Below, piece after piece: positions 17,434 to 27,685 of a stretch of DNA of 61,530 bases. The DNA lies in assembly GCA_949289785.1 (NCBI GenBank), contig CASEOW010000043.1, positions 1-61,530 of the forward strand. Reading direction: 5' to 3'. Both the position numbers and the translations under genes were made by a program. Under the pieces are notes generated by a model, which did not search any database, was not told the DNA's origin, and worked only from the letters and a program-made list of their open reading frames with translations. Position 1 is the stretch's first letter. Every line of letters starts with the position of its first letter. This DNA comes from an uncultured Bacillota bacterium. GTDB taxonomy: Bacteria; Bacillota; Clostridia; Christensenellales; UBA1242.

Positions 17434-19887
17434 TTAATCATTAACAAATGTTAATTGACCATTTTCTGCATCTATGACAATTTCACCTTCATTTTTAAGA
17501 ATTCCAAGCAAAATCTTTTCTGCAATTTGGTCTTCCACTTCTTGTTGTATGAATCTTTTTAAAGGTCTAGCTCCATATTCAGTATTAGCGCCTTTGCTAA
17601 CAATTAATTCAAGTGCATCTTCAGTTATTTTTAAAGAAAGATTTTTTTCTTTCAATCTTTTATTTATATTTGATATTAAAATTTTTGCAATTTTAACAAG
17701 GTCTTCTTGAGAGAGTGGTTCAAATATGCAAATAACATCAATTCTATTTATAAATTCAGGTTTAAATTTATTCTTTAATGCTTCCATATAAATTTTTTTG
17801 CTGTCAACTTGTTCTTCTTCATCATCGCCACCAAAGCCTAATTGTTTTCTATGTTCTTTAACTTCTCTTGCGCCTAAGTTGCTAGTCATAATAATTATTG
17901 TATTTTTAAATGAAACTGTTCTTCCTTGTCCATCAGTAAGTCTTCCATCATCAAGAATTTGTAAAAGTGCATTAAAAATATCAGGATGAGCTTTTTCAAT
18001 TTCATCAAATAAAACTACTGAATAAGGATGTCTTCTTACTTGTTCAGTAAGTTGTCCCCCTTCTTCAAAGCCTACATATCCTGGAGGAGAGCCAATTAAT
18101 TTAGAAACGCTATGAGCCTCCATATATTCACTCATATCAATTCTTACAATATTGTTTTCATCGTCAAACATTGCTTCTGCAATAGCTTTACAAAGTTCAG
18201 TCTTACCAACACCTGTTTGCCCCATAAATAAGAATGAGCCTATAGGTCTTTTACTATCTTGAAGTCCTACCCTTGACCTACGAATAGCTTTACTTACTGC
18301 CTCTACTGCTTCATTTTGACCAACAACTCTTTTATGCAATATATCTTCCAAATGAATAAGACGATCTTTTTCACTTTCAGTTATTTTTGTAACAGGAATA
18401 CCAGTCCATTTAGCAACAACTTCAGCAATTTCATTTGCACCGATAGAATTTGTTGTTGATTTTTCCTTTTTAACATCAAACTTTTCTTCCTTTTTCTTAA
18501 GGTCATTTTCTAGATTTATTATTTCAGATTGAAGTTTTGCAGCTTTTTCATAATTTCTTTGTAAACTCGCCTCATCTCTTGAAGCTGAAAGTGATTTTAT
18601 TTTATCTTCAATTTGTCTAATTTCTTGAGGTTTTAAAGTATAATTTACTTTAGCTTTACTGCTTGCTTCATCAATAAGGTCTATTGCTTTATCAGGCAAA
18701 CTTCTATCTGATATATATCTATCAGATAAAACAGCAGCAGCTTCAATTGCTTCATCAGTTATTGTAATTTTGTGGAAAGCTTCGTAGCTATCTTTTAAAC
18801 CTTTTAAAATTTGAATAGTTTGTTCAACAGAAGGAGGACTTACCATAATTGGTTGAAATCTTCTTTCAAGTGCTTTATCTTTTTCTATAAATTTTCTATA
18901 TTCGTCTGTAGTTGTAGCTCCAATTGTTTGCATTTCACCTCTAGCAAGATATGGTTTTAACATATCAGCAGGAGAAGTCTCTCCCTTTTCAGAGCCTGCT
19001 TGTGCTAAAGTATGAATTTCATCTATAAAAACAATTATATTTTTGCTAGAAATTATAGTTTCAATAGCATCTTTTAATTTTTCTTCCATTGCTCCACGAT
19101 ACTTAGTTCCAGCCATTAATCCACCGATTTCAAGAGAATAAATTACTTTATCTTTCAAAATTTCTGGAACATCTCCAGCAACTATTGCTTGAGCAAGTCC
19201 TTCGACAACTGCAGTCTTACCAACCCCTGCTTCTCCTATTAAAACAGGGTTATTTTTAGTTTTTCTACATAATATTTCAACTAATCTTTGTATCTCTTCT
19301 TCTCGACCAATTACTGGGTCAAGTTTGTGCTCTTTTGCTTTTAAAGTTATATCGGTTCCCATATCTAGCAATTTTTCAGGAAGAGTGCTTCCTTGTTGTT
19401 TATTTGAATTTTCTTTAGTTCCGTCTTCACTATTTTGATTGCCTGACATTAATGCTTTGTTAACTTTATTTTTTAAAGCTTCTACATCTACACCATATTG
19501 TCCAACTAAAATTCTATATGCAACACTTCCGGTGCTAGAGAGCAATGCTAACAACAAATGTTCAGTTCCGATAAAAGAATGATTCATTTGAATAGCAATA
19601 GTCTGCGCAGTTCTAAATAAATCTTTAGTTCTAGGTGTCATTTCAACTTCATTAGTAAAAAGAATACTGCTATCACTAATATTATCTTCAAAAAATTCAA
19701 ACAAACTAGGTTCTGTAACTCCAACTTCAGCTAAAAATTGACTTGCAAGACAATCTTTTACGCTTACAAGACCATACAAAATATGTTCACTTCCAATCAA
19801 ATTTGAGCCAAATCTTAAAGCAAACTTACTAGCATTTTTTATAACTTTTTGTATATTATCTGAATAAGATGATGATTGATAGTTCAT
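17434..19887 (-). CDS. clpC: ATP-dependent Clp protease ATPase subunit ClpC
   Basis: The protein of 817 residues is a two-ring AAA+ unfoldase that feeds substrates into ClpP. Two Clp-N repeats occupy residues 1-150. The first AAA module has Walker A GEAGVGKT and Walker [14 protein letters not shown]-containing middle domain ([15 protein letters not shown]) is followed by the second AAA module with GQTGVGKT and [12 protein letters not shown]. The C-terminal D2-small domain is present. In Bacillota it degrades phosphoarginine-tagged proteins made by McsB, whose gene is 4 nt upstream. Confidence 0.96.
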   Translation of the reverse strand: MNYQSSSYSDNIQKVIKNASKFALRFGSNLIGSEHILYGLVSVKDCLASQFLAEVGVTEPSLFEFFEDNISDSSILFTNEVEMTPRTKDLFRTAQTIAIQMNHSFIGTEHLLLALLSSTGSVAYRILVGQYGVDVEALKNKVNKALMSGNQNSEDGTKENSNKQQGSTLPEKLLDMGTDITLKAKEHKLDPVIGREEEIQRLVEILCRKTKNNPVLIGEAGVGKTAVVEGLAQAIVAGDVPEILKDKVIYSLEIGGLMAGTKYRGAMEEKLKDAIETIISSKNIIVFIDEIHTLAQAGSEKGETSPADMLKPYLARGEMQTIGATTTDEYRKFIEKDKALERRFQPIMVSPPSVEQTIQILKGLKDSYEAFHKITITDEAIEAAAVLSDRYISDRSLPDKAIDLIDEASSKAKVNYTLKPQEIRQIEDKIKSLSASRDEASLQRNYEKAAKLQSEIINLENDLKKKEEKFDVKKEKSTTNSIGANEIAEVVAKWTGIPVTKITESEKDRLIHLEDILHKRVVGQNEAVEAVSKAIRRSRVGLQDSKRPIGSFLFMGQTGVGKTELCKAIAEAMFDDENNIVRIDMSEYMEAHSVSKLIGSPPGYVGFEEGGQLTEQVRRHPYSVVLFDEIEKAHPDIFNALLQILDDGRLTDGQGRTVSFKNTIIIMTSNLGAREVKEHRKQLGFGGDDEEEQVDSKKIYMEALKNKFKPEFINRIDVICIFEPLSQEDLVKIAKILISNINKRLKEKNLSLKITEDALELIVSKGANTEYGARPLKRFIQQEVEDQIAEKILLGILKNEGEIVIDAENGQLTFVND

Positions 19888-19891
19888 AATT

Positions 19892-20899
19892 TTACCTCCT
19901 TAGTGATAAATTTTTGACTTCTCTAGAAATATACTCTGCTCTTGTAATGTTTTCCTTTTTTTTATCAAAAAATTCAAAAATTTCTTTTAAATTTGCACTC
20001 ATACCTTCATGATATAATTTTTGAAATTTGTCATCATTTTTTATATCTATAAATCCTAAAACTTGACCTAATTTTATATTAGATAACAAATCTATCATTT
20101 CACTTTCTTCCAGACTATAGCAATTTGTAATAATTCCATAACTTCTTAAAACTATATCTTTTATTTCATCATATTGATTTTCTAAAATAAATTTTCTTTC
20201 TTCATCTTCTAAGGAACAAACATTATAAATAAATTGACTTACATTATCTATAATTTCATCTTCACAAAGTCCTAAAGAATTTTGATTAGAAATTTGATAA
20301 AAATATCCTTGTGCTTTAGAACCTTCTCCAAATATTCCCCTTACTGTCAAGCCATTTAATTTCGCATCTTGTATAATATTTTCTATTTTTCCGCTTTTAT
20401 CAAGTGCAGGCAAAAAAAGCATAACGGAAGCCCGCATGCCTGTTCCTAAATTGTTTGGACTCGCTGTAATAAAACCTAAGTTTTTATCATAAGCAATAGG
20501 AAGACTTTCTAAGATTTCGTCATCAATTTTAGAAAGTCTTCTGTAAGGTTTATAAAGATTAAATCCTTTCTCTAAACATTGCTCTCTTATATGGTCTTCT
20601 TCATTTATCATTACAATAATTTTTTCATCTTCGCTTATTGCCACAGATGAAATGTCTTTATTTTCAATAAGTTCTTTACTTATAAGATGTTTTTCAAATA
20701 AAGCATTACATTCATTAAGAGAAAGTTCTTTTAAAGATAGAAAATTAAAAACATCAAATTTTTCAAGTGTTTTCATGACAGAATTTGTGATATATTTTGC
20801 ATCTATATCACTTTGAAGTTTTGTATAAAATTTTAGACCATCAACATTTCTCGCAAGTCTAATTCTTGAAGAAATTGCTATATTATCAAATAATTCCAC
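19892..20899 (-). CDS. mcsB: Protein-arginine kinase McsB
   Basis: The protein of 335 residues resembles phosphagen kinases. It has SSRIRLARN near residue 10, NEEDHIREQC near residue 99 and NNLGTGMRASVM near residue 149. McsB phosphorylates arginines to mark proteins for ClpCP. The Cys that starts the CPTNxGTG loop in known members is Ser here (ASPNNLGTG, Ser147). The start is GTG at 20899, preceded by AAGGGGG. It overlaps the mcsA-like gene by 14 nt and precedes clpC by 4 nt. Confidence 0.92.
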   Translation of the reverse strand: MELFDNIAISSRIRLARNVDGLKFYTKLQSDIDAKYITNSVMKTLEKFDVFNFLSLKELSLNECNALFEKHLISKELIENKDISSVAISEDEKIIVMINEEDHIREQCLEKGFNLYKPYRRLSKIDDEILESLPIAYDKNLGFITASPNNLGTGMRASVMLFLPALDKSGKIENIIQDAKLNGLTVRGIFGEGSKAQGYFYQISNQNSLGLCEDEIIDNVSQFIYNVCSLEDEERKFILENQYDEIKDIVLRSYGIITNCYSLEESEMIDLLSNIKLGQVLGFIDIKNDDKFQKLYHEGMSANLKEIFEFFDKKKENITRAEYISREVKNLSLRR

Positions 20900-21059
20900 T
20901 TTCCCCCTTTATTTTCTTGCCTTTATGTTTTTTATCTCCATACATTTGTTTAATAGCTTCTTTCAAAGAATCTATCTCACTATAACACCTTTGACATCCC
21001 ACAAAACCTGTTTGCAAAATTTCATTATAAGATGTATCACAATATGGACATTTGTTCAT
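20886..21059 (-). CDS. Minimal McsA-like zinc-finger protein
   Basis: This 57-residue ORF carries CPYC (Cys4, Cys7) and GFVGCQRCY (Cys22, Cys25). This matches the second zinc finger of McsA (CxxC ... GxxGCxxCY). The remainder is a short Lys-rich tail. Normal McsA has about 150-180 residues, two zinc fingers and a UVR domain; here only one finger is left. McsA activates McsB, and the overlap with mcsB supports a joint role. The start ATG at 21059 has AAGGAGAT 5 nt upstream. No ctsR gene is present upstream. Confidence 0.8.
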   Translation of the reverse strand: MNKCPYCDTSYNEILQTGFVGCQRCYSEIDSLKEAIKQMYGDKKHKGKKIKGESGII

Positions 21060-21135
21060 ATTATCTCCTTTTATCTAACTAAATAGAACTTAGTTCAAAT
21101 AGATAGATTAAAAATAAAAATATAAAGTCCTAATT

Positions 21136-23286
21136 TTATTCTTCTTCAATACCTTTCATAGTCAAAGAAATTCTCTTTTTGTTAACATCAACACTTAAAA
21201 TTTTAACTTTAACTCTTTGTCCAACTTTTAAAACTTCAGAAGGATGTTTGATGAAAGCATCAGAAATTTGGCTAATATGAACAAGCCCATCTTGGTGAAC
21301 TCCTATATCTACAAAAGCACCAAAATCAATAACATTTCTTACAACACCATCAAATACCATTCCTTCTTTTAAATCTTCCATAGTGATAACATCACTGCGT
21401 AAAACTGGTTTAGGCATAGTTTCTCTAATATCTCTACCAGGTTTTAGAAGTTCTTTGGTTATATCTTCAAGTGTAGGAACACCTATTCCACAATCTTTTG
21501 CCACATTTTCTTCACCTTTAAGTTTAATTAAATTAGGTAAATTTGACACATTTCCACTTGTTAAATCTTTTTCACTCATATCAAAAATTCCAAGAAGTTT
21601 TTTTGTTGCTTCATAACTTTCTGGGTGAACTGCAGTATTATCAAGAATTTCATCGCCACCTACAACACGCAAGAAACCTGCACATTGTTCGTAAGCTTTT
21701 GGTCCAAGTTTAGGAACTTGTAATAATTGTTCTCTGTTTTTAATTCCTTTAACTTTAGCTCTATAAGCAACAATATTTTTTGCTATAGACATATTTAAAC
21801 CTGATACATAGCTCAAAAGTGAAGGACTTGCAGTATTTATATCAACACCTACACTATTAACACAATCTTCAACAACGCCTGTTAAAACTTCTGTTAATCT
21901 ATTTTGAGGCATATCATGTTGATATTGACCTACACCAATACTTTTAACATCTATTTTAATAAGTTCTGCAAGAGGATCTTGAAGTCTTCTAGCAATAGAA
22001 ACAGCACTTCTTAAAGATACATCATAATCTGGAAATTCTTCTGCTCCTAACTTAGATGCTGAATAAACTGAAGCACCTGCCTCACTTACAACTGCGTAAC
22101 TAACCGGTCTTGAAACATGTTTAATAAGTTCAGCAACAAAAATTTCAGCCTCTTTAGACGCAGTTCCATTACCTATTGAAATTATATCAACTCTATATTT
22201 TTCTATTAACTTCTTTAATATTTCAATTGATTCTTCAGTTTTTGATTGAGGTGGAGTAGGATAAACAACACTTGTTGCCAAAACATCTCCATTTTGGTCA
22301 ATTACTGCTATTTTACAACCTGTTCTATAAGCTGGGTCAAGTCCCATAATAATATTATTTTTTAAAGGAGCTTCCATAAGAAGTGGTTTAAGATTAACTT
22401 CAAACATTTTTATTGCTTGTTCATCAGCCTTATCAGTTAAATTGTTTCTACATTCTCTTTCTAGAGATGGGAATAACAATCTATCATAAGCATCAACAAT
22501 TGTTTCATCAATTAAAGCATTAGTATCTTCATTATCTTTTTTAAAATACTTGTTGATGTTTGCCAAAGCAAGTTCTCTGTTAACAGTGATTTCAACTTTT
22601 AGACATTTTTCTTTTTCGCCACGATTAATAGCTAAAATTCTATGACTTGGCAAAAGTTTTACTTCTTGTTTAAAATTAGCATAAGTTTCGTAAGTAGCAC
22701 TGTTTTCATTTTCAATTAAGGTACATTCTATAACACCTTTATTTTCAAGCAAAAGTCTTAAATCTTTTCTTAAGTTTGCATCATCTGATATTCTTTCAGC
22801 TAAAATATCCTTAGCCCCTGCAATAGCATCATTTACAGTAGCCACTTCTTCAGTTATAAATTTTTCAGCTTCTTTTAAAATAACTATATTTTTATTTTGA
22901 CTTTGAAGAAGGTCGCAAAGAGGTTCAAGCCCTTTTGCAATAGCAACAGAAGCTCTTGTTTTTCTCTTAGGTTTATATGGTCTATAAATATCTTCAACTT
23001 CAGTAAGAGTTTTTGCTTCAGACAAAGCTTTAGCTATTTCATCTGTCCATTTTCCTTGTTCAGTTATAGCCCTTTGAACCTTATCCTTTTCTTCATTTAA
23101 ATTTCTTAAATATTTTAATCTATCACTAAAAGCTCTTAATGTTTGGTCATCGCAAGTTCCATGCATTTCCTTTCTATATCTAGCAATAAAAGGTATAGTG
23201 CAACCTTCATCTAGAAGATTAATAATATTTTGACTATATTCAATTTTTAAGCCAAATTCTTGAGCAAGTTGTTCTGTTAATTCCAT
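21136..23286 (-). CDS. tex: Tex-family RNA-binding transcription accessory protein
   Basis: The protein of 716 residues has the full Tex layout. An N-terminal helical domain has the motif IPFIARYRKEMHG, followed by a YqgF-like RNase H fold (GLDPAYRTGCKIAVID). Helix-hairpin-helix motifs follow (TASPSLLSYVSGL, LLQVPKLGPKAYEQCAGFLR). A C-terminal S1 domain ends the protein (DFGAFVDIGVHQDGLVHISQ). Tex binds RNA and affects transcription fidelity or toxin expression in several bacteria. It overlaps the next upstream gene by 10 nt, so the two are coupled. Confidence 0.95.
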   Translation of the reverse strand: MELTEQLAQEFGLKIEYSQNIINLLDEGCTIPFIARYRKEMHGTCDDQTLRAFSDRLKYLRNLNEEKDKVQRAITEQGKWTDEIAKALSEAKTLTEVEDIYRPYKPKRKTRASVAIAKGLEPLCDLLQSQNKNIVILKEAEKFITEEVATVNDAIAGAKDILAERISDDANLRKDLRLLLENKGVIECTLIENENSATYETYANFKQEVKLLPSHRILAINRGEKEKCLKVEITVNRELALANINKYFKKDNEDTNALIDETIVDAYDRLLFPSLERECRNNLTDKADEQAIKMFEVNLKPLLMEAPLKNNIIMGLDPAYRTGCKIAVIDQNGDVLATSVVYPTPPQSKTEESIEILKKLIEKYRVDIISIGNGTASKEAEIFVAELIKHVSRPVSYAVVSEAGASVYSASKLGAEEFPDYDVSLRSAVSIARRLQDPLAELIKIDVKSIGVGQYQHDMPQNRLTEVLTGVVEDCVNSVGVDINTASPSLLSYVSGLNMSIAKNIVAYRAKVKGIKNREQLLQVPKLGPKAYEQCAGFLRVVGGDEILDNTAVHPESYEATKKLLGIFDMSEKDLTSGNVSNLPNLIKLKGEENVAKDCGIGVPTLEDITKELLKPGRDIRETMPKPVLRSDVITMEDLKEGMVFDGVVRNVIDFGAFVDIGVHQDGLVHISQISDAFIKHPSEVLKVGQRVKVKILSVDVNKKRISLTMKGIEEE

Positions 23287-24386
23287 TTAATTTTCTCCTT
23301 TATTATTTGAACAATTTCTTTTACTTTATTTTCAATTTCTTCTAATCTTTCATCATATAAGAACACCTTTTTATCTAGTATGTTTTCTTTTAATTCATCT
23401 TTATCAAAACTAATTAAATTCCAACCTTGATTATAAGAAATAGCTTTAATTAAATCAAAATAAGAAATTAAATCATTTTGATACATAAGATTAGAAGTAT
23501 TGAATTTCGCTAGTTTTGCTTCAAATAGCATATCAATATTATAACAAGTTTCACTAGAAAAACCAAATTTTAAATCATTATAAATAAAATTATATAAATT
23601 AATCGCACCTCTACCATTTAGAGAATCGCATTGTGGACTAAAAATACAAGTAGCTCCATAATCTTTAATTAATTTTTGGTCATCTTTATCAATAAAATTC
23701 AAACCTAGTATATAACACTCTCTATCCAGTAAGCCAAAACTTTCAATAGTTTCAATAGGCGACATTCCAAATTTGCCAACAATTTTGCCAACTTCTTCCA
23801 AATCTTGACCTATTCTTATTAAAACAGCAGTATCAGTAATTGCACAAAATTCATTAATATCTGAAAGTTGTTTAGCAGAATAATTTAATAAATTTTCTAT
23901 CTCAAGTATAATTTTTCCACCAACCATATCACTAGTTTTCAAATTTTCTATTTTACAAGCACTGACTATTTCATATCCTTGTAATGAAAATTTTTTAAGA
24001 CTATTCTTACCCATTTGGAAATCAGGAACTTTTATAAAAACGGCTTCCACTCCTGAAATTTTGTTTTTTAAAACAGCATAATCTACCAAAATTTGTAATT
24101 GTTCAATAGTCAATATTTTTTCTATATTATCTATTAATTCTTCATTTAATGGTATAAACTTACTTATAGAGCAAAGGTAATTACAATAATAATTTTTAAA
24201 TTTCTTAATCTTAATGTTTTTATCATCAACTTTTACAATATAATCATTGTAATTTTTATCTATTTCATTTGAAATAAATTCATTGTTATATTCAATTTCT
24301 AAATCACATTTTTTTAAATATTCGTTATCATTAAAATATTCACTGTCGTTTTGAAAGTCATTTATATTAATATTGTTGTTTTGCAT
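23277..24386 (-). CDS. Amidohydrolase-fold protein without catalytic residues (likely pseudoenzyme)
   Basis: The 369-residue product is not an obvious named enzyme. Its middle (residues 190-295) follows the guanine/SAH-deaminase type of amidohydrolase: GMSPIETIESFGLLDREC, KLIKDYGATCIFSP, NGRGAINLYNF and a final GFSSE before NIDMLFEAKLA. At each metal site the usual residue is absent. The HxxE site reads RIGQ, the LAHxVxLD site reads ILGLNFID, the HCPxSN site reads FSPQCD, and the GTD site reads SSE. It overlaps tex by 10 nt. A structural or regulatory role is inferred. Confidence 0.6.
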   Translation of the reverse strand: MQNNNININDFQNDSEYFNDNEYLKKCDLEIEYNNEFISNEIDKNYNDYIVKVDDKNIKIKKFKNYYCNYLCSISKFIPLNEELIDNIEKILTIEQLQILVDYAVLKNKISGVEAVFIKVPDFQMGKNSLKKFSLQGYEIVSACKIENLKTSDMVGGKIILEIENLLNYSAKQLSDINEFCAITDTAVLIRIGQDLEEVGKIVGKFGMSPIETIESFGLLDRECYILGLNFIDKDDQKLIKDYGATCIFSPQCDSLNGRGAINLYNFIYNDLKFGFSSETCYNIDMLFEAKLAKFNTSNLMYQNDLISYFDLIKAISYNQGWNLISFDKDELKENILDKKVFLYDERLEEIENKVKEIVQIIKEKIKWN

Positions 24387-24408
24387 AAAACTCCTATTTT
24401 TTACTAAT

Positions 24409-24414
24409 TATACT
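24409..24414 (+). promoter_or_regulatory. -10 box directly upstream of dinB start (leaderless candidate)
   Basis: TATACT ends only 4 nt before the dinB ATG at 24419, and no Shine-Dalgarno site exists between the divergent gene start at 24386 and this ATG. A transcript from here would begin at or next to the start codon. No good -35 is visible. Confidence 0.5.
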
Positions 24415-24418
24415 ATAA

Positions 24419-25627
24419 ATGGAAAATCAAAATCAAATAAAAAAACGAGTTATTTTGCACGCTGATATAAATAATTTTTTTGCATCTTGTGAATGTTCGA
24501 CAAGACCAGAGTTAAGATTAAAGCCCGTTGCAGTAACAGGAAATCCCAAAAAAAGAACAGGGATAATACTTGCTAAAAATGAAATAGCTAAATCATTTGG
24601 AGTAAAAACAGGACAAGTTATTGGAGAAGCACTTGCTATTTGTCCAAATCTTGTATGCCTTGCACCTCATTATGATATTTATGAAAAAATTAGTGAGGCT
24701 CTTAAAGAAATATATCTATCTTATACTAATTTTGTTGAACCGCTCGGGCTTGATGAATGTTGGCTCGATGTTACTGATAGCTTAAATTATTTAAAAAAAA
24801 CAGGTAAAGAAATTGCTGACGAACTTAGAGAAAAAGTAAAAAAAGAATTTAATATTACTTTATCAGTCGGAGTTTCTTTTTCTAAAATATTTGCTAAACT
24901 CGGTTCTGACCTAAGAAAACCAGATTTTACTACAGAAATAAATTATAACAATTTTAAGAAAATTACTTACAATCTTCCTCTTAACTCAATTGTTGGCATA
25001 GGAAGAAGATTAGAAAAAAAATTCAATAGTATAGATGTTCATACTATTGGTGATTTTGTTAAGCTTGAAGATAATTATTTGCAAGACTTAATGGGGATTA
25101 ACGGAGTTAGATTAAAACAAGATTTACTGGGAGAAAGATTTGTTCCCGTTACTGATTACTATTCTCTCCCTCCCCCTAAAAGCATAGGAAATGGAACAAC
25201 AACTTTAAATGATATTATAAAAAGAGAAGACATTCTTAAAGTAGCATTTTTTTTGATAGAAAAAATTTCAAAAAGACTTATTAATCATGTAGTTCTTGCT
25301 AAAGGAATATCTGTTACAGTAAAAAGAAATGATTTAAAAACTTTTCATGCCTCAAAAAAAATTTTACCTACTTGTGAGATAAAAGATTTAATTTCAAACG
25401 CAACTAATCTCATTGATAAAATTTGGAACTATCGCTATCCTATTAGAGCATTAAGAATAAAATGTTTTAATCTTATATCTGCGAATTATAGGCAAATTTC
25501 AATGTTTGACGATAATAAAAAAGAATTATCAGAGGTGTTAGACAAAATAAATAAAAAATATGGAAAGATTATGTTAGCAAGTGACACTTCCAAATTTATA
25601 AATACTTCTCAGCATCCTCAGGAATAA
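24419..25627 (+). CDS. dinB: DNA polymerase IV, Y family
   Basis: The 402-residue protein is an error-prone polymerase for translesion synthesis. The N-terminal HADINNFFASCE has the first catalytic Asp, and the second acidic motif is LDECWLDVT. GVSFSKIFAKLGSDLRKP belongs to the palm, and GIGRRLEKKF begins the thumb HhH. The C-terminal little-finger domain is complete. The usual clamp-binding site may lie in QISMFD near the end. The ATG lacks a ribosome site (see the -10 box). It is divergent from the pseudo-amidohydrolase gene with only 32 nt between them. Confidence 0.93.
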   Translation: MENQNQIKKRVILHADINNFFASCECSTRPELRLKPVAVTGNPKKRTGIILAKNEIAKSFGVKTGQVIGEALAICPNLVCLAPHYDIYEKISEALKEIYLSYTNFVEPLGLDECWLDVTDSLNYLKKTGKEIADELREKVKKEFNITLSVGVSFSKIFAKLGSDLRKPDFTTEINYNNFKKITYNLPLNSIVGIGRRLEKKFNSIDVHTIGDFVKLEDNYLQDLMGINGVRLKQDLLGERFVPVTDYYSLPPPKSIGNGTTTLNDIIKREDILKVAFFLIEKISKRLINHVVLAKGISVTVKRNDLKTFHASKKILPTCEIKDLISNATNLIDKIWNYRYPIRALRIKCFNLISANYRQISMFDDNKKELSEVLDKINKKYGKIMLASDTSKFINTSQHPQE

Positions 25628-25805
25628 AAATTTCGCGATTATTTTTAAAATTTATACTTATAATTTACTAAAATTGTTTTGATAATTAATTTATTTGAAT
25701 TATAATATGAAATAAAGTGTTATTCTGTTTTCTTTTAAAAAAAATGAAATTAATGGATTTTAAAAGAATATAATATTATATTATATTTGATAAATGGAGT
25801 TAAAT

Positions 25806-26636
25806 ATGAAAAAGTTTCAAATTTTGGTAGATAGTTCATCTGACCTAAAAAACGACTATGTAAATGAGGATGACATTGCCTTCAAGGTAATTCCTTTAAT
25901 TATTAATGTAAGTGATACAGAATATGTCGACAGTGATGATGTTGATTGTGAGAAAATGCTTAAACATATGCATGAATCAAAGAAAAGTTCAAGTGCATGC
26001 CCTGCTCCACAATCATTTTTGCAAGAATTTGATAATGCAACATACACTTTTATCATAACAATCACTTCTAAACTTTCTGGATGTTATAATTCGGCTTGTG
26101 TTGCAAAACAATCTTACACAAAACCTGAAAATATATTTGTTATTGATTCAAAAGCAGTAAGCGGAACTGAAATACTATTAGTAGACAAATTAGTTAAATT
26201 AATAAAGTCAGGTTTAAGTTTTGAAGAAATACAAGAGAAAATCATTTCTTATAGAGATGGAAGAAGTTTGTATTTTATACTTCAAAAATTTGACAATTTA
26301 GTTAACAATGGAAGAATGAGTAAAATTGCTGGATTAATAGCAAGCACTTTGGTTATAAGACCAATATGTATTGCTCATGAAGGAGAAATAAAAATTGCTA
26401 AAAAAATAATTGGTATAAAAAACTGCTTATCAAAGCTCGTTCAAATGATTTGTGAAAAATCAAAAGATTATTCACAAGAAACCTTAATTATAACTCATTG
26501 CTTTGCTGAAAAAGAGGCCACTCAAATAAAAGAAGATATAGAAAGCAAATGTAATTTTAAAGAAATCAGAATTTTGCCAATGGGTGCGCTTTGTTCTTAC
26601 TATGCACTTGAAAAAGGTTTAATAATTTGTCATTAA
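25806..26636 (+). CDS. DegV family fatty-acid-binding protein
   Basis: The protein of 276 residues has the DegV pattern. The N-terminus is ILVDSSSDLKNDY, the middle has TSKLSGCYNSACVAKQ, followed by VIDSKAVSGTE and LVNNGRMSKIAGLIAS. The C-terminus has TLIITHCFAEKEA. Members such as FakB bind a fatty acid for phosphorylation by FakA. FakA is not in the window. I chose the ATG at 25806, which has a TGGAG site 7 nt upstream, rather than the upstream ATG four codons before. It ends at a strong terminator. Confidence 0.92.
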   Translation: MKKFQILVDSSSDLKNDYVNEDDIAFKVIPLIINVSDTEYVDSDDVDCEKMLKHMHESKKSSSACPAPQSFLQEFDNATYTFIITITSKLSGCYNSACVAKQSYTKPENIFVIDSKAVSGTEILLVDKLVKLIKSGLSFEEIQEKIISYRDGRSLYFILQKFDNLVNNGRMSKIAGLIASTLVIRPICIAHEGEIKIAKKIIGIKNCLSKLVQMICEKSKDYSQETLIITHCFAEKEATQIKEDIESKCNFKEIRILPMGALCSYYALEKGLIICH

Positions 26637-26637
26637 T

Positions 26638-26667
26638 AAAAAGTCATGAATAATTCATGACTTTTTT
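26638..26667 (+). terminator. Rho-independent terminator after the DegV gene
   Basis: The hairpin AAGTCATGAA/TTCATGACTT with a 3-nt loop sits 2 nt after the stop codon and ends in T6. The A-run on the left also permits termination from the trxB side. Confidence 0.9.
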
Positions 26668-26752
26668 AAAAATATCATTTTTAAATTTACAAAATGTATA
26701 ATTATTCATTTTTAAACTATAAAAACATTTTTTTCAATTTTTAAAAAATTTA

Positions 26753-27679
26753 CTAATTTTTATTTTTATAATTAAAAATTAAAACATATTTACCAGCTTC
26801 TGTACCTGCTATAGCGCCATCACCTACTGCTGTTGCTATTTGACGCAAGCTTCCTTCTCTTATATCTCCACAAGCAAATACACCTTCAATATTAGTTCTC
26901 ATTAGTGAATCTGTTTTGATAAAACCTTTATCATTCATTTCTATCAATCCTTGTAAACTTTTAGTATCAGGACTTCTACCTATAGCAACAAAAATACCAT
27001 CAACATCAATATTTTTTACACTACCATTTTGCTCAAATTCTAAACTTTCAACTTTATCACTACCAATTATTTTTTTAGACAAAGCTCCATTCAAAATTTC
27101 TACATTTTGTTTATTATCAAACTCTTTTTCAGAATAATTTGTGGATTTAAGATTTTCTTTAGTTAAAAGATAAACTTTACTACAAATATTAGATAAATAA
27201 ATAACATCTGAAAATGCAGAATTGCCTGAACCTATAACAGCCACTTTTTTATTTTTAAAAAAGTTACCATCACAAATGGCACAATAACTTACTCCTCTTC
27301 CTTTAAATTCTTTTTCGCCTTCAATATTTAATTCTTTTGAATGACTTCCTAATGCAAGAATAACCGCTTTTGATTTTAAAATTTGAGTATTAGTAGTTAT
27401 AACTTTATAATTACCACTAAAATCAAAACTTTTAGCTTCTTCCATTATAAAAGGTATATTTAAACTTTGGGCATGCTCAAAAAACTTCATTGATAATTCA
27501 TTTCCATCAATGCTTGAAAAACCCGCATAATTTTCTATTTGTCCTATAAGACCGAGTTGTCCACCTGGTAAAAACTTCTCAAGTATTGCAACTTCTCTGC
27601 CTGCTCTTTTTGCATAAATTGCTGAGGAAATACCTGCTGGTCCCCCTCCAACTATTAAAATATCATATATTTTTTCCAT
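26753..27679 (-). CDS. trxB: Thioredoxin reductase
   Basis: The protein of 308 residues has an FAD-binding start (LIVGGGPAGISSAIYA), the redox-active CAIC motif (SYCAICDGNFF) and the NADPH-binding site AVIGSGNSAFSDV. It ends with the FAD-binding VFACGDIREGSLRQIATAVGDG. It reduces thioredoxin with NADPH. The length is usual. The ATG at 27679 has no Shine-Dalgarno site; an extended -10 box lies exactly 6 nt upstream, which suggests a leaderless mRNA. Confidence 0.94.
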   Translation of the reverse strand: MEKIYDILIVGGGPAGISSAIYAKRAGREVAILEKFLPGGQLGLIGQIENYAGFSSIDGNELSMKFFEHAQSLNIPFIMEEAKSFDFSGNYKVITTNTQILKSKAVILALGSHSKELNIEGEKEFKGRGVSYCAICDGNFFKNKKVAVIGSGNSAFSDVIYLSNICSKVYLLTKENLKSTNYSEKEFDNKQNVEILNGALSKKIIGSDKVESLEFEQNGSVKNIDVDGIFVAIGRSPDTKSLQGLIEMNDKGFIKTDSLMRTNIEGVFACGDIREGSLRQIATAVGDGAIAGTEAGKYVLIFNYKNKN

Positions 27680-27685
27680 AGCATT

